Shown here: positions 1 through 5,361 of the stretch, one piece after another
Layout of the letters: the number at the start of each line of letters is the position of its first letter
Numbering within the stretch: the stretch's first letter is position 1
Made by a program: the position numbers and the translations under genes
DNA from: Chloroflexota bacterium
GTDB taxonomy: Bacteria; Chloroflexota; Limnocylindria; Limnocylindrales; CSP1-4
Reading direction: 5' to 3'
Length of the DNA stretch: 5,440 bases
NCBI GenBank assembly: GCA_005881055.1
Contig: VBHW01000066.1
Coordinates: forward strand, 1 to 5,440
Notes under the pieces: model-generated
Told to the model about the DNA's origin: nothing
The model's input: only the letters and a program-made list of their open reading frames with translations
The model's database searches: none

Positions 1-441
1 GACCCCCGCCGCTATGGGCTGCGCCTGGGTGACTGGCGAGCGGGTCTCGCGCTCGCCGTCGTCGGCACGGCCGTCGTGCTGCCGATCATCGTGTGGGCCG
101 GAGGCCAGCCGGCCTTCGTCGCCTACTACATCCAGAGTGCGACCGACGTGCCGGATCTCACCCTGACCAACGCTCTCGACGTGAGCGCCGCCGAGTTCAT
201 GTTCCGCGGCTTCCTCATGTTCACGCTGCTGCGCACGGTCGGACCCCTCGCGGTGCTCCTCGCGGCAGTCCCGTTCACGCTGTCGCACTTCGGCAAGCCC
301 GAGCTGGAGACGCTGTCGACGCTGCTCGGGGGATCGGTGTTCGGCTGGCTCAACTGGCGAACGGGCTCGATCCTCTACAGCATGGTCGCCCACCTCGTGA
401 TCCTCACGACCGTCATGGTGGTGGCGATGGGCGCCCGCTAG
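1..441 (+). CDS. CPBP-family intramembrane metalloprotease-like protein, 3' part only
   Basis: The reading frame is open from the first base of the window and ends at TAG 439-441, giving 146 visible residues; the start lies upstream. It is hydrophobic, with membrane segments at about residues 14-32, 80-92, 105-118 and 124-142. Three blocks match the CPBP (Abi/CAAX protease and bacteriocin-processing) family. The first is AEFMFRG at residues 64-70, the EExxxR motif with the first Glu replaced by Ala but the second Glu (E65) and R69 kept. The second is FTLSH at 92-96, the FxxxH motif. The third is a C-terminal GWLNWRTGSILYSMVAH stretch ending in H131. E65, H96 and H131 are the likely metal or catalytic residues by family analogy. 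Family members are glutamic or metal-dependent intramembrane proteases, but substrates are mostly unknown and none can be named here. The gene is separated from the pnt operon by 442 bases, so it is probably an independent unit. Confidence 0.8.
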   Translation, partial: DPRRYGLRLGDWRAGLALAVVGTAVVLPIIVWAGGQPAFVAYYIQSATDVPDLTLTNALDVSAAEFMFRGFLMFTLLRTVGPLAVLLAAVPFTLSHFGKPELETLSTLLGGSVFGWLNWRTGSILYSMVAHLVILTTVMVVAMGAR

Positions 442-481
442 CGCGGCCGGATCTGCCGCGGCGGCCGAGCCCGGCCGGATT

Positions 482-523
482 GCCGCCCTCCGAGGCGTCG
501 CCGCCGCCCTCAGAGGCGTCGCC
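482..523. repeat. 21-bp tandem repeat, two copies
   Basis: Copy one (482-502) and copy two (503-523) are directly adjacent and differ at one base: C491 corresponds to A512. Each unit begins GCCGCCCTC and ends GAGGCGTCGCC. They lie 40 bases after the CPBP-like stop codon and just before the TATAGAT box. Within a unit, CCTC and GAGG can pair as a small hairpin, but no T-run follows, so a terminator role is only possible, not supported. Confidence 0.8.
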
Positions 524-530
524 CCCGCGA

Positions 531-537
531 TATAGAT
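531..537 (+). promoter_or_regulatory. Candidate -10 box TATAGAT
   Basis: TATAGAT is the most AT-rich heptamer in the intergenic region and resembles a sigma-70-type -10 element, in a surrounding sequence that is strongly GC-rich. No hexamer resembling TTGACA lies 16-18 bases upstream; the tandem repeat occupies that space. If active, it would give a pnt leader of about 340 bases. The assignment rests on this single box and is weak. Confidence 0.3.
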
Positions 538-542
538 CAGGG

Positions 543-560
543 CATTACGGGACCGCAATG
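543..560. promoter_or_regulatory. Operator-like inverted repeat CATTACGG-GA-CCGCAATG
   Basis: Two 8-base arms separated by two bases are inverted copies of each other with one mismatch (CCGTAATG against CCGCAATG). The outer flanks G542 and C561 extend the pairing by one base pair. The dyad begins six bases after the TATAGAT box, so it would overlap the start of transcription from that box, a usual place for a repressor operator. The same half-site recurs at 669-689. The protein that might bind is unknown. Confidence 0.4.
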
Positions 561-640
561 CGCCCGCGTCGACCGACCGCATGACTGTCCGGAGTGCCCT
601 TGACGGCCCGGATATCGACACCACGAGTAGGAGCGCACGC

Positions 641-661
641 AGCCCTCCGACTCGGGAGGCT
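641..661 (+). other. Imperfect hairpin in the pnt leader
   Basis: Bases 641-644 (AGCC) pair with 658-661 (GGCT), and TCC 646-648 pairs with GGA 655-657, leaving C645 bulged and a six-base loop. An alternative register gives CCTCC/GGAGG without a bulge. No T-run follows, so it does not look like an intrinsic terminator, and no known RNA family is recognised. In GC-rich DNA a stem of this length can arise by chance. Confidence 0.3.
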
Positions 662-668
662 GGAGCCG

Positions 669-689
669 TCGCAATGTGGTTCCGTAATG
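669..689. promoter_or_regulatory. Two direct copies of the CCG(T/C)AATG half-site
   Basis: TCGCAATG at 669-676 and CCGTAATG at 682-689 lie in the same orientation, 13 bases start to start. The second copy is the exact reverse complement of CATTACGG at 543-550. The first shares seven of eight bases with CCGCAATG at 553-560. Together with the upstream dyad this makes four related half-sites within 150 bases, consistent with binding sites for one regulator. Confidence 0.35.
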
Positions 690-731
690 GTGGCATCGAT
701 GCGGCGCGCGCTGAGCAGCGGCTTCTGGTAT

Positions 732-788
732 CCGCGTCGGCGGACCGCGCACCCGCGCCGGCGGACCGCGCACCCGCGTCGGCGGTCG
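732..788. repeat. 21-bp tandem repeat, about 2.7 copies
   Basis: Full units at 732-752 and 753-773 differ at one position (T737 against C758). A third, partial unit runs from 774 and matches for its first 12 bases, through 785, before diverging. The unit begins CCGCGTCGGCGGACC and ends GCGCAC. It has the same 21-base period as the repeat at 482-523 but a different sequence. It ends about 40 bases ahead of the TTTAGACT box. A 21-base period is two helical turns and also seven codons; no credible protein is encoded across it. Confidence 0.8.
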
Positions 789-825
789 CCGCCAGGGAAG
801 CCCGCCACGCGTGACCGTCCCAGCG

Positions 826-833
826 TTTAGACT
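826..833 (+). promoter_or_regulatory. Candidate -10 box TTTAGACT for the pnt operon
   Basis: TAGACT at 828-833, preceded by TT, matches a TAnnnT-type -10 element and stands out in a GC-rich context. Transcription starting near 840 would give a leader of about 44 bases before the ATG at 884. No good -35 hexamer is seen 16-18 bases upstream (the region reads CCACGC). Position relative to the gene is the main support. Confidence 0.4.
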
Positions 834-869
834 GCGCGCGTATTCCCTCAGAACAGCCTTCCGTCCCGC

Positions 870-875
870 AGGTGG
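870..875 (+). promoter_or_regulatory. Ribosome binding site deciding the pntAA start
   Basis: AGGTGG at 870-875 differs from AGGAGG at one base and lies eight bases before ATG 884. Three in-frame GTG codons (872, 875, 878) also precede it. They overlap this site and would have no Shine-Dalgarno of their own at a proper distance, so ATG 884 is preferred. Confidence 0.6.
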
Positions 876-883
876 TGGTGCCC

Positions 884-2062
884 ATGAAGGTCGGCGTGGC
901 CCGCGAGCGCGCCCCCGGCGAACGCCGCGTCGCCCTCGTGCCCGATCTCGTTCCGAAGCTGGCGGCCGCCGGCCTCGATGTCCTCGTCGAGCGTGGCGCC
1001 GGCGACGGCGCGGCGATACCCGACCGGGCCTACGAGGAGGCCGGTGCCCGCATCGTCGCGACCGATGCGCTGTACAAGGACGCCGACGTCATCCTGCGGG
1101 TCCAGAAGCCGTCGGCGGAAGAGGTCGGGCGGCTCCGCGAGGGACAGGCGGTCATCGGGCTCCTGACACCGCTCATCGACCCCACGCTCGCCGGGAAGCT
1201 CGCGAAGAAGGGCGTCACTGCGATCAGCCTGGACGCCCTCCCGCGCACCCTCAGCCGCGCCCAGGGCATGGACGCGCTGTCGTCGCAGGCGAACGTCGGT
1301 GGATACAAGGCGGTGCTCATCGCTGCCGCGGCCTACGGCCGCTACTTCCCGCTCCTGACGACCGCGGCCGGCACGGCGAAGCCCGCGAACGTCCTCGTGC
1401 TCGGCATCGGCGTGGCGGGTCTCCAGGCGATCGGCACCGCACGCCGCCTCGGTGCCGTCGTCCGGGCCTACGACGTCCGGCCCGAGACCGAGGAGCAGGT
1501 GCAGTTGGTCGGTGCCCAGTTCGTGACGCTCAAGACCGCGATCGACGCGACCGGCAGCGGCGGCTACGCGCGCGCCCTCAGCCCCGAGGAACAGAGCGCC
1601 CAGCAGGCCGAGCTGAACGGCGTCATCGCCGGCATGGACGTCGTGATCACGACGGCGCAGGTGCCCGGCCGCAAGCCGCCCCTGCTCGTCACCGGCGATG
1701 CAGTCCGGGCGATGAAGTCCGGCTCGGTCATCGTCGACATGGCGGCGAGCACCCTCGGCGGCAACGTCGAGCTCTCGAAGGCGGGCGAGACGGTTATGAC
1801 CGAGAACGGCGTCACGATCATCGCCCCGGACAACCTGCCGGCAACGATGCCCGCGGGGGCATCGCAGTTCTACGCGCGGAACATCTCCGCGCTCCTCCTC
1901 CATCTCGTCAAGGACGGGGGGCTCGCGCTCGATTTCGACGAGGAGATCACGGCCGCCACTGTCATCACCCACGGCGGGGCCGTCGTCGCCGAGCCGGTCA
2001 AGGCGCTCCTGGAGCCCGCGACCGCCGGCGCCACGGCCTCCCCGGCCGGCACGACCCGATGA
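884..2062 (+). CDS. pntAA: NAD(P)+ transhydrogenase, NAD(H)-binding subunit alpha-1
   Basis: This 392-residue protein is the soluble NAD(H)-binding domain I of proton-translocating transhydrogenase. It exchanges hydride between NAD(H) and NADP(H) on the cytoplasmic face together with PntAB and PntB. The N-terminus MKVGVARERAPGERRVALVP is typical of the alanine dehydrogenase/PntA fold and supports the ATG start. The substrate loop SRAQGMDALSSQAN (124-137) carries the expected Gln127, Asp130 and Ser133. The Rossmann motif GIGVAG is at 174-179, followed by YDVRP (196-200), whose D197 is the usual acidic contact to the NAD adenosine ribose. TTAAG (159-163), VPGRKPP (260-266), the GGN at 292-294 and DNLPATMP (316-323) are further family blocks. 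The protein ends without membrane helices, as in split three-subunit enzymes. The loop reads PRTLSRAQ where E. coli and R. rubrum, as I recall them, read PRISRAQ, one residue shorter. The stop codon overlaps the pntAB start as ATGA. Confidence 0.96.
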   Translation: MKVGVARERAPGERRVALVPDLVPKLAAAGLDVLVERGAGDGAAIPDRAYEEAGARIVATDALYKDADVILRVQKPSAEEVGRLREGQAVIGLLTPLIDPTLAGKLAKKGVTAISLDALPRTLSRAQGMDALSSQANVGGYKAVLIAAAAYGRYFPLLTTAAGTAKPANVLVLGIGVAGLQAIGTARRLGAVVRAYDVRPETEEQVQLVGAQFVTLKTAIDATGSGGYARALSPEEQSAQQAELNGVIAGMDVVITTAQVPGRKPPLLVTGDAVRAMKSGSVIVDMAASTLGGNVELSKAGETVMTENGVTIIAPDNLPATMPAGASQFYARNISALLLHLVKDGGLALDFDEEITAATVITHGGAVVAEPVKALLEPATAGATASPAGTTR

Positions 2063-2421
2063 GCGCCGAGCTCGCCGACCTCCTCTCCGCGCTGACGATC
2101 TTCGTCCTCGCGATCCTCTGCGGCTTCGCCGTCATATCGAAGGTGCCGGCGACGCTCCACACACCGCTGATGTCGGGCGCGAACTCGATCCACGGCATCG
2201 TTCTCGTCGGCTCGATGCTCATCGCCGCGACCGCGACGGACCCGCTGTCCCAGGTCGTCAGCCTCATCGCAGTCGCGTTCGCGACGATGAACGTCGTCGG
2301 GGGCTACGTCGTCACGGACCGGATGCTCCAGATGTTCCGCCGGAAGCCGGCCGCGCGCCGCCCAGCGGAAGCCGCCGCGGATCCCGCGCCCGACCAACCG
2401 GCCGGGCCTTCGGGAGCCTGA
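2059..2421 (+). CDS. pntAB: NAD(P)+ transhydrogenase, membrane subunit alpha-2
   Basis: This 120-residue protein is the small membrane part of the alpha chain, corresponding to the C-terminal helices of E. coli PntA. Three hydrophobic helices lie at about residues 8-27, 44-60 and 64-85. The block between the first two, VPATLHTPLMSGANSIHG (29-46), is the family signature (LHTPLMS). NVVGGYVVTDRML (78-90) follows the third helix and is also conserved. His45 in the second helix is a candidate proton-channel residue (see findings). Residues 95-120 form an Arg-rich, then Pro/Ala/Asp-rich tail that is probably disordered. The ATG overlaps the pntAA stop codon by four bases and has no Shine-Dalgarno of its own, suggesting translation coupled to pntAA. 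With PntB it forms the domain II proton channel in the cytoplasmic membrane. Confidence 0.95.
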   Translation: MSAELADLLSALTIFVLAILCGFAVISKVPATLHTPLMSGANSIHGIVLVGSMLIAATATDPLSQVVSLIAVAFATMNVVGGYVVTDRMLQMFRRKPAARRPAEAAADPAPDQPAGPSGA

Positions 2422-2424
2422 CCG

Positions 2425-3837
2425 ATGGACCAGGGCACGATCGAGGCGCTCGTCCGGCTCGCCTGGCTGGCCGGGGCAGTCGGGTTCGTCATCGGCCTCA
2501 TCCGGATGAACTCGCCCGCGACGGCGCGTAACGGCAACCTTCTGTCTGCCGGCGGCATGGCGCTGGCGATCGCCGCGACCGCCATCTTCGTCGCCCAGCA
2601 CGGTGCCTCGACGACAGCCTGGCTGATCATCGCCGTCGGAATCGCCATCGGCGGCGGCCTGGGCCTGTATGCCGCCCGGACCGTGAAGATGACTGCGATG
2701 CCGCAGCTCGTCTCGCTGTTCAATGCGGTCGGCGGCGGTGCCGCCGCGCTCATCGCGATCGACGACTACATCCGCCTTGCCGGCGAGGCAAGCGCGATCC
2801 CCCTGCGGGTGAGCGTCCCGACCGTCCTCGACATCGTCATCGGCAGCATCACGTTCACGGGATCGCTCATCGCGTCGAGCAAGCTCCAGGGCCTCATCAG
2901 CGGCAAGCCGATCGTCGTGCCGGGCGGCCGTCTCGTGACGATCGCCCTGGCCGCGATCGCCGCCGCGGGCTCCGTCTACCTGTTCCTCGGCAACGTCAGC
3001 CTGCCCGTGATGTTCGTCATCCTCGCCGCCGCCCTCGTGTTCGGCGTGACGATGGTCCTGCCGATCGGCGGCGCGGACATGCCGGTCGTCATCTCCCTCC
3101 TGAACTCGTTCACCGGCACGGCCGTGGCGATGGCCGGCTTCGTCATCGACAACCCGGTACTCATCATCGCCGGGGCGCTCGTCGGCGCCTCGGGCGCGAT
3201 CCTCACGAACCTCATGGCCGACGCGATGAACCGCTCGGTGCTGAACATCATCGCGGGCGGATTTGGCGGCGGCGAGGGCACGGTCGCGGCGGTCGGCGGC
3301 GCCGGAGGCTCGGTCCGCGAGGTCTCCGCGGATGACGCAGCGATCCAGCTCGCGTACGCCCAGCACGTCATCGTCGTCCCCGGCTACGGCCTCGCGGTCG
3401 CCCAGGCGCAGCACCAGGTCCGCGAGCTCGCCGAGCTCCTGGAGTCGCGCGGCGTCGACGTGAAGTACGCCATCCACCCGGTGGCCGGCCGGATGCCGGG
3501 GCACATGAACGTCCTGCTGGCGGAGGCCAACGTGCCGTACCCCCAGCTCAAGGAGATGGAGGAGATCAATCCCGAGTTCGAGCGGGCCGACGTCGCCCTC
3601 GTCGTGGGCGCCAACGACGTGACGAACCCGGCCGCCCGGCGGCCGGGCACGCCGGTGTCGGGGATGCCGATCCTCGACGTCGACCACGCGAAGTCGATCG
3701 TCGTCATCAAGCGCTCGATGGGCCGCGGCTACGCGGGCATCGACAACGAGCTCTACACGGACCCCAAGACGGGGATGCTCTTCGCCGACGCGAAGGAGGG
3801 CCTCGCCTCGCTCATCTCGGCCGTCAAGGCGGTATGA
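2425..3837 (+). CDS. pntB: NAD(P)+ transhydrogenase, beta subunit (proton channel and NADP(H)-binding domain)
   Basis: This 470-residue protein is near the usual family length of about 460-480. Residues 1-280 hold about nine membrane helices. Conserved channel-region blocks are MTAMPQLVSLFNAVGG (89-104) and GGADMPVV (215-222) with Asp218, followed by LLNSFTG (225-231) with Asn227; these match E. coli Asp213 and Asn222 by a constant offset. After a linker (about 281-312) comes the NADP(H)-binding domain III: VVPGYGLAVAQAQ (317-329), HPVAGRMPGHMNVLLAEANV (351-370), GANDVTNPAA (395-404) and KRSMGRGYAGIDN (429-441), all essentially canonical. Position 100 is Asn where E. coli has the channel His91. 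The gene starts three bases after the pntAB stop; GGGAG at 2412-2416 lies eight bases before the ATG. The protein couples inward proton flow to NADPH formation. No truncation or frameshift is seen. Confidence 0.97.
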   Translation: MDQGTIEALVRLAWLAGAVGFVIGLIRMNSPATARNGNLLSAGGMALAIAATAIFVAQHGASTTAWLIIAVGIAIGGGLGLYAARTVKMTAMPQLVSLFNAVGGGAAALIAIDDYIRLAGEASAIPLRVSVPTVLDIVIGSITFTGSLIASSKLQGLISGKPIVVPGGRLVTIALAAIAAAGSVYLFLGNVSLPVMFVILAAALVFGVTMVLPIGGADMPVVISLLNSFTGTAVAMAGFVIDNPVLIIAGALVGASGAILTNLMADAMNRSVLNIIAGGFGGGEGTVAAVGGAGGSVREVSADDAAIQLAYAQHVIVVPGYGLAVAQAQHQVRELAELLESRGVDVKYAIHPVAGRMPGHMNVLLAEANVPYPQLKEMEEINPEFERADVALVVGANDVTNPAARRPGTPVSGMPILDVDHAKSIVVIKRSMGRGYAGIDNELYTDPKTGMLFADAKEGLASLISAVKAV

Positions 3838-3842
3838 CGAGC

Positions 3843-3880
3843 GCCGGGCCGGCGACTCACTCCGCCCGGCCGGGCCCGGC
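3843..3880. terminator. Possible bidirectional hairpin between convergent pntB and mgtC-like genes
   Basis: GCCGGGCC at 3843-3850 pairs perfectly with GGCCCGGC at 3873-3880, with a 22-base loop. Alternatively GCCGGGC 3843-3849 pairs with GCCCGGC 3864-3870, with a 14-base loop. It starts six bases after the pntB stop codon and overlaps the last codons of the minus-strand gene. No T-run follows on either strand, so it is not a classical intrinsic terminator. Its position between converging genes is the main argument. Confidence 0.35.
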
Positions 3881-4555
3881 TTCGAGGACCTCGACGGAGC
3901 CGAGCGTTCCCAGGACCTGCGAGAAGGATTCGAGGCTGGACGAGGTGCGCACGCGGAGCCGAAGGTCGACCTCGTAGCGGTTCTTCGCGAGACGCTGCGT
4001 CTCGATCGACACGATGTCCAGGCGGTGATCGCGCGCCGCGTCGGAGATTCGCGCGATCGACTCGAGGCCGTGGAGCTCTACTCGCAGGTGGACGACGCCG
4101 GCTTCCGGCCCGTGGATCCGATCCTCGACCCATTGCAGCGGCCAGAGGCTGACGACGACGATCGCCGCGCCGACGATCGCCAGCACGTACTGCCCGGCGC
4201 CGACCGCCATGCCGACCGCGGAAGTCGCCCAGAGGCTGGCAGCCGTCGTCAGGCCGCGGACCGAGGTGCCGAACTTGAGGATCGCACCGGCACCGAGGAA
4301 GCCGATGCCCGTGACGATCTGGGCGGCGACGCGCGACGGATCGACCGGCGCGCCGACTCCGCTCCCGAGGACCCCGACGAAGCCGAAGATCGAGATCACC
4401 GTGAACAGGGCCGAGCCGAGCGCGACGAGCAGGTGCGTCCGCATGCCGGCCGGGTGGGAATGGATCTCGCGCTCGAAGCCGATCGCCGCTCCGAGCAGGG
4501 ACGCGACGAGGAGCCGCGCGGCGATGTCCAGCTGGTGGACGAGGTCAGTGGGCAC
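3857..4555 (-). CDS. MgtC/SapB-family membrane protein
   Basis: This 232-residue protein has the family's usual two-part build. The N-terminal half (1-145) has about four to five membrane helices. Signature blocks are LLGAAIGFERE (20-30) with PAGMRTHLLVALGSALF (35-51), and RVAAQIVTGIGFLGAGAIL (75-93) with VRGLTTAASLWATSAVGMAVGAG (99-121). The C-terminal part (about 154-226) is soluble and looks like the ACT-like domain found after the membrane part of MgtC. MgtC in Salmonella and Mycobacterium aids growth at low magnesium and in macrophages, but most family members have no known function. By my alignment from memory the Salmonella MgtC residues Asn92 and Cys99 correspond to Thr103 and Ala110 here, so it is better called a generic MgtC/SapB protein than MgtC. 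The start is GTG 4555-4553, which overlaps the upstream editing gene by 11 bases. No magnesium-sensing leader is apparent. Confidence 0.9.
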   Translation of the reverse strand: MPTDLVHQLDIAARLLVASLLGAAIGFEREIHSHPAGMRTHLLVALGSALFTVISIFGFVGVLGSGVGAPVDPSRVAAQIVTGIGFLGAGAILKFGTSVRGLTTAASLWATSAVGMAVGAGQYVLAIVGAAIVVVSLWPLQWVEDRIHGPEAGVVHLRVELHGLESIARISDAARDHRLDIVSIETQRLAKNRYEVDLRLRVRTSSSLESFSQVLGTLGSVEVLEAGPGRAE

Positions 4556-5330
4556 GAGGCATCTCCGCCGTCACGCCGCGTCCGGCGATTTCGGCCGGCG
4601 GGACGAGCTCGATCCGGATGCGCTTGTTGCTCCGGCCCTTGCTCTCATAGCCGGTCACCCGGATGGTGCCGACCTCGCGCGTGTTGGCGACGTGCGTGCC
4701 GCCGTCGGCCTGCAGGTCGAGCCCGACGATCTCGATCGTTCGCACCTCGCTGATGCCCGCCGGCAGGAGGTTGATCTTCGTACGGATGAGGTCCGGGATC
4801 GCGAACGCCTCGTCGCGGCCGAGGAACGCGACGCGGATGTCCCGGGCCGCCACGAGCTCCCGGTTCACCTTCTCCTCGATCTCGCCGACAAGCTCGCCGC
4901 CCATCCGCTCGAACTCGAAGTCCATCCGGCCGGAACCGGGTTCCATGTTGCCGCCGGTCACGAGTGCTCCGTAGTCGCGCCAGACGACCCCGCACAGGGC
5001 ATGGAGGGCGGTGTGCGTCCGCATGAGGAGGAGACGCCTCGCCCATTCGAGCTCGACCTCGAGGCGATCGCCGACGGCCGGCGGATCGCGGTCCCCGAGC
5101 TCGAGCTGGTGGACGACGTCGTCGCCGACGCGCCGCGCCCCGAGGACGCTCCAGCGTCGTCCGTCGTCGGCGCGCAGGAGGAGGCCCTGGTCCGACGGCT
5201 GGCCGCCGCCGCCCGGGTAGAAGACGGTGCGGTCGAGGACGACGAGCGACGGGTCGCCCGGATCGAACGACACGACGCGCGCCTCGACCGATCGTGCGTA
5301 GGCGTCGACGTAACAGACGTTGTCGCTCAC
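4545..5330 (-). CDS. alaX: Alanyl-tRNA editing protein, AlaX type
   Basis: This 261-residue protein is a stand-alone relative of the alanyl-tRNA synthetase editing domain. It removes serine or glycine wrongly attached to tRNA-Ala in the cytoplasm. Its length and N-terminal barrel-like region (about 1-98) fit the medium AlaX class rather than the short one. Recognisable blocks are FYPGGGGQPSD (37-47); the zinc and catalytic motif HTALH (106-110, HxxxH) in RTHTALHAL; and LDLQADGGTHVANTREVG (204-221) containing the second zinc motif region. The usual Cys of CxxxH is Asp209 here (DGGTH, His213). From memory, QADGGTHV is a recurring variant in this subfamily, so activity is likely retained. SNKRIRIEL (234-242) is the usual C-terminal block. 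There is no aminoacylation domain. The start is GTG 5330-5328; an ATG alternative would cut conserved sequence. It follows the cupredoxin gene by 31 bases. Confidence 0.92.
   Translation of the reverse strand: MSDNVCYVDAYARSVEARVVSFDPGDPSLVVLDRTVFYPGGGGQPSDQGLLLRADDGRRWSVLGARRVGDDVVHQLELGDRDPPAVGDRLEVELEWARRLLLMRTHTALHALCGVVWRDYGALVTGGNMEPGSGRMDFEFERMGGELVGEIEEKVNRELVAARDIRVAFLGRDEAFAIPDLIRTKINLLPAGISEVRTIEIVGLDLQADGGTHVANTREVGTIRVTGYESKGRSNKRIRIELVPPAEIAGRGVTAEMPRAH
4563..4566 (-). promoter_or_regulatory. Ribosome binding site for the MgtC/SapB-family gene
   Basis: Read on the minus strand, GGAG lies seven bases before GTG 4555-4553, inside the end of the upstream alanyl-tRNA editing gene. 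It supports this GTG as the start. The ATG between GGAG and the GTG belongs to the upstream gene's frame. Confidence 0.55.
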
Positions 5331-5336
5331 GGGCGG

Positions 5337-5342
5337 CCTCCC
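5337..5342 (-). promoter_or_regulatory. Ribosome binding site for the alanyl-tRNA editing gene
   Basis: Read on the minus strand, GGGAGG ends six bases before GTG 5330-5328. This is a strong Shine-Dalgarno at normal spacing and it decides the GTG start. Confidence 0.65.
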
Positions 5343-5361
5343 GCGGGGCGTGAGGTGCCGG

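Larger units (their letters stand above)
442..883. other. Non-coding intergenic region upstream of the pnt operon
   Basis: This stretch lies between the CPBP-like stop codon and the pntAA start. Short open frames exist on both strands, but their products are Arg/Ala/Pro-rich, have no family resemblance and run through the tandem repeats, so I call none. Its middle (about 528-720) is less GC-rich than the flanking genes, as expected for regulatory DNA. Contents from left to right: a short direct repeat CGGCCGGAT at 444-452 and 472-480; a 21-bp tandem repeat at 482-523; a TATAGAT box at 531-537; a dyad at 543-560; a hairpin at 641-661; two half-site copies at 669-689; a 10-bp palindrome GCATCGATGC at 693-702; a second 21-bp tandem repeat at 732-788; and a TTTAGACT box at 826-833. 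Confidence 0.75.

Noticed and set aside
600..628. TTGACG at 600-605 as a -35 element
   Set aside because: At 17-bp spacing the -10 position reads ACGAGT, which matches the consensus at only two of six bases.
624..710. Resemblance to a T-box leader (GAGTAG near 625-630 and GGTGGCA near 689-695)
   Set aside because: The two elements are only about 60 bases apart, too close for Stem I plus an antiterminator. The T-box core is not continued by CCGCG, and the downstream gene is not an aminoacyl-tRNA or amino-acid gene.
581..814. A small protein of 77 codons on the plus strand in the intergenic region
   Set aside because: It runs through the tandem repeat, is Ala/Arg/Pro-rich, lacks a clear ribosome binding site and matches no family I know; equally long frames exist on the other strand.
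848..1972. A 374-codon minus-strand frame opposite pntAA
   Set aside because: It has the same Arg/Asp/His-biased composition and no recognisable domain; it is a shadow of pntAA codon bias.
811..2058. A plus-strand frame running from a GTG at 811 into pntAB, which would give a 536-residue fusion
   Set aside because: Upstream of 2059 it is pntAA read in the wrong frame, with an Arg-rich product. The true pntAB start is the ATG overlapping the pntAA stop.
1870..3687. A 605-codon open frame on the minus strand, antisense to pntAB and pntB
   Set aside because: The product is Arg/Asp/His/Gly-rich with no family features, and the plus strand carries fully canonical transhydrogenase subunits. Long antisense frames are expected opposite GC-rich genes.
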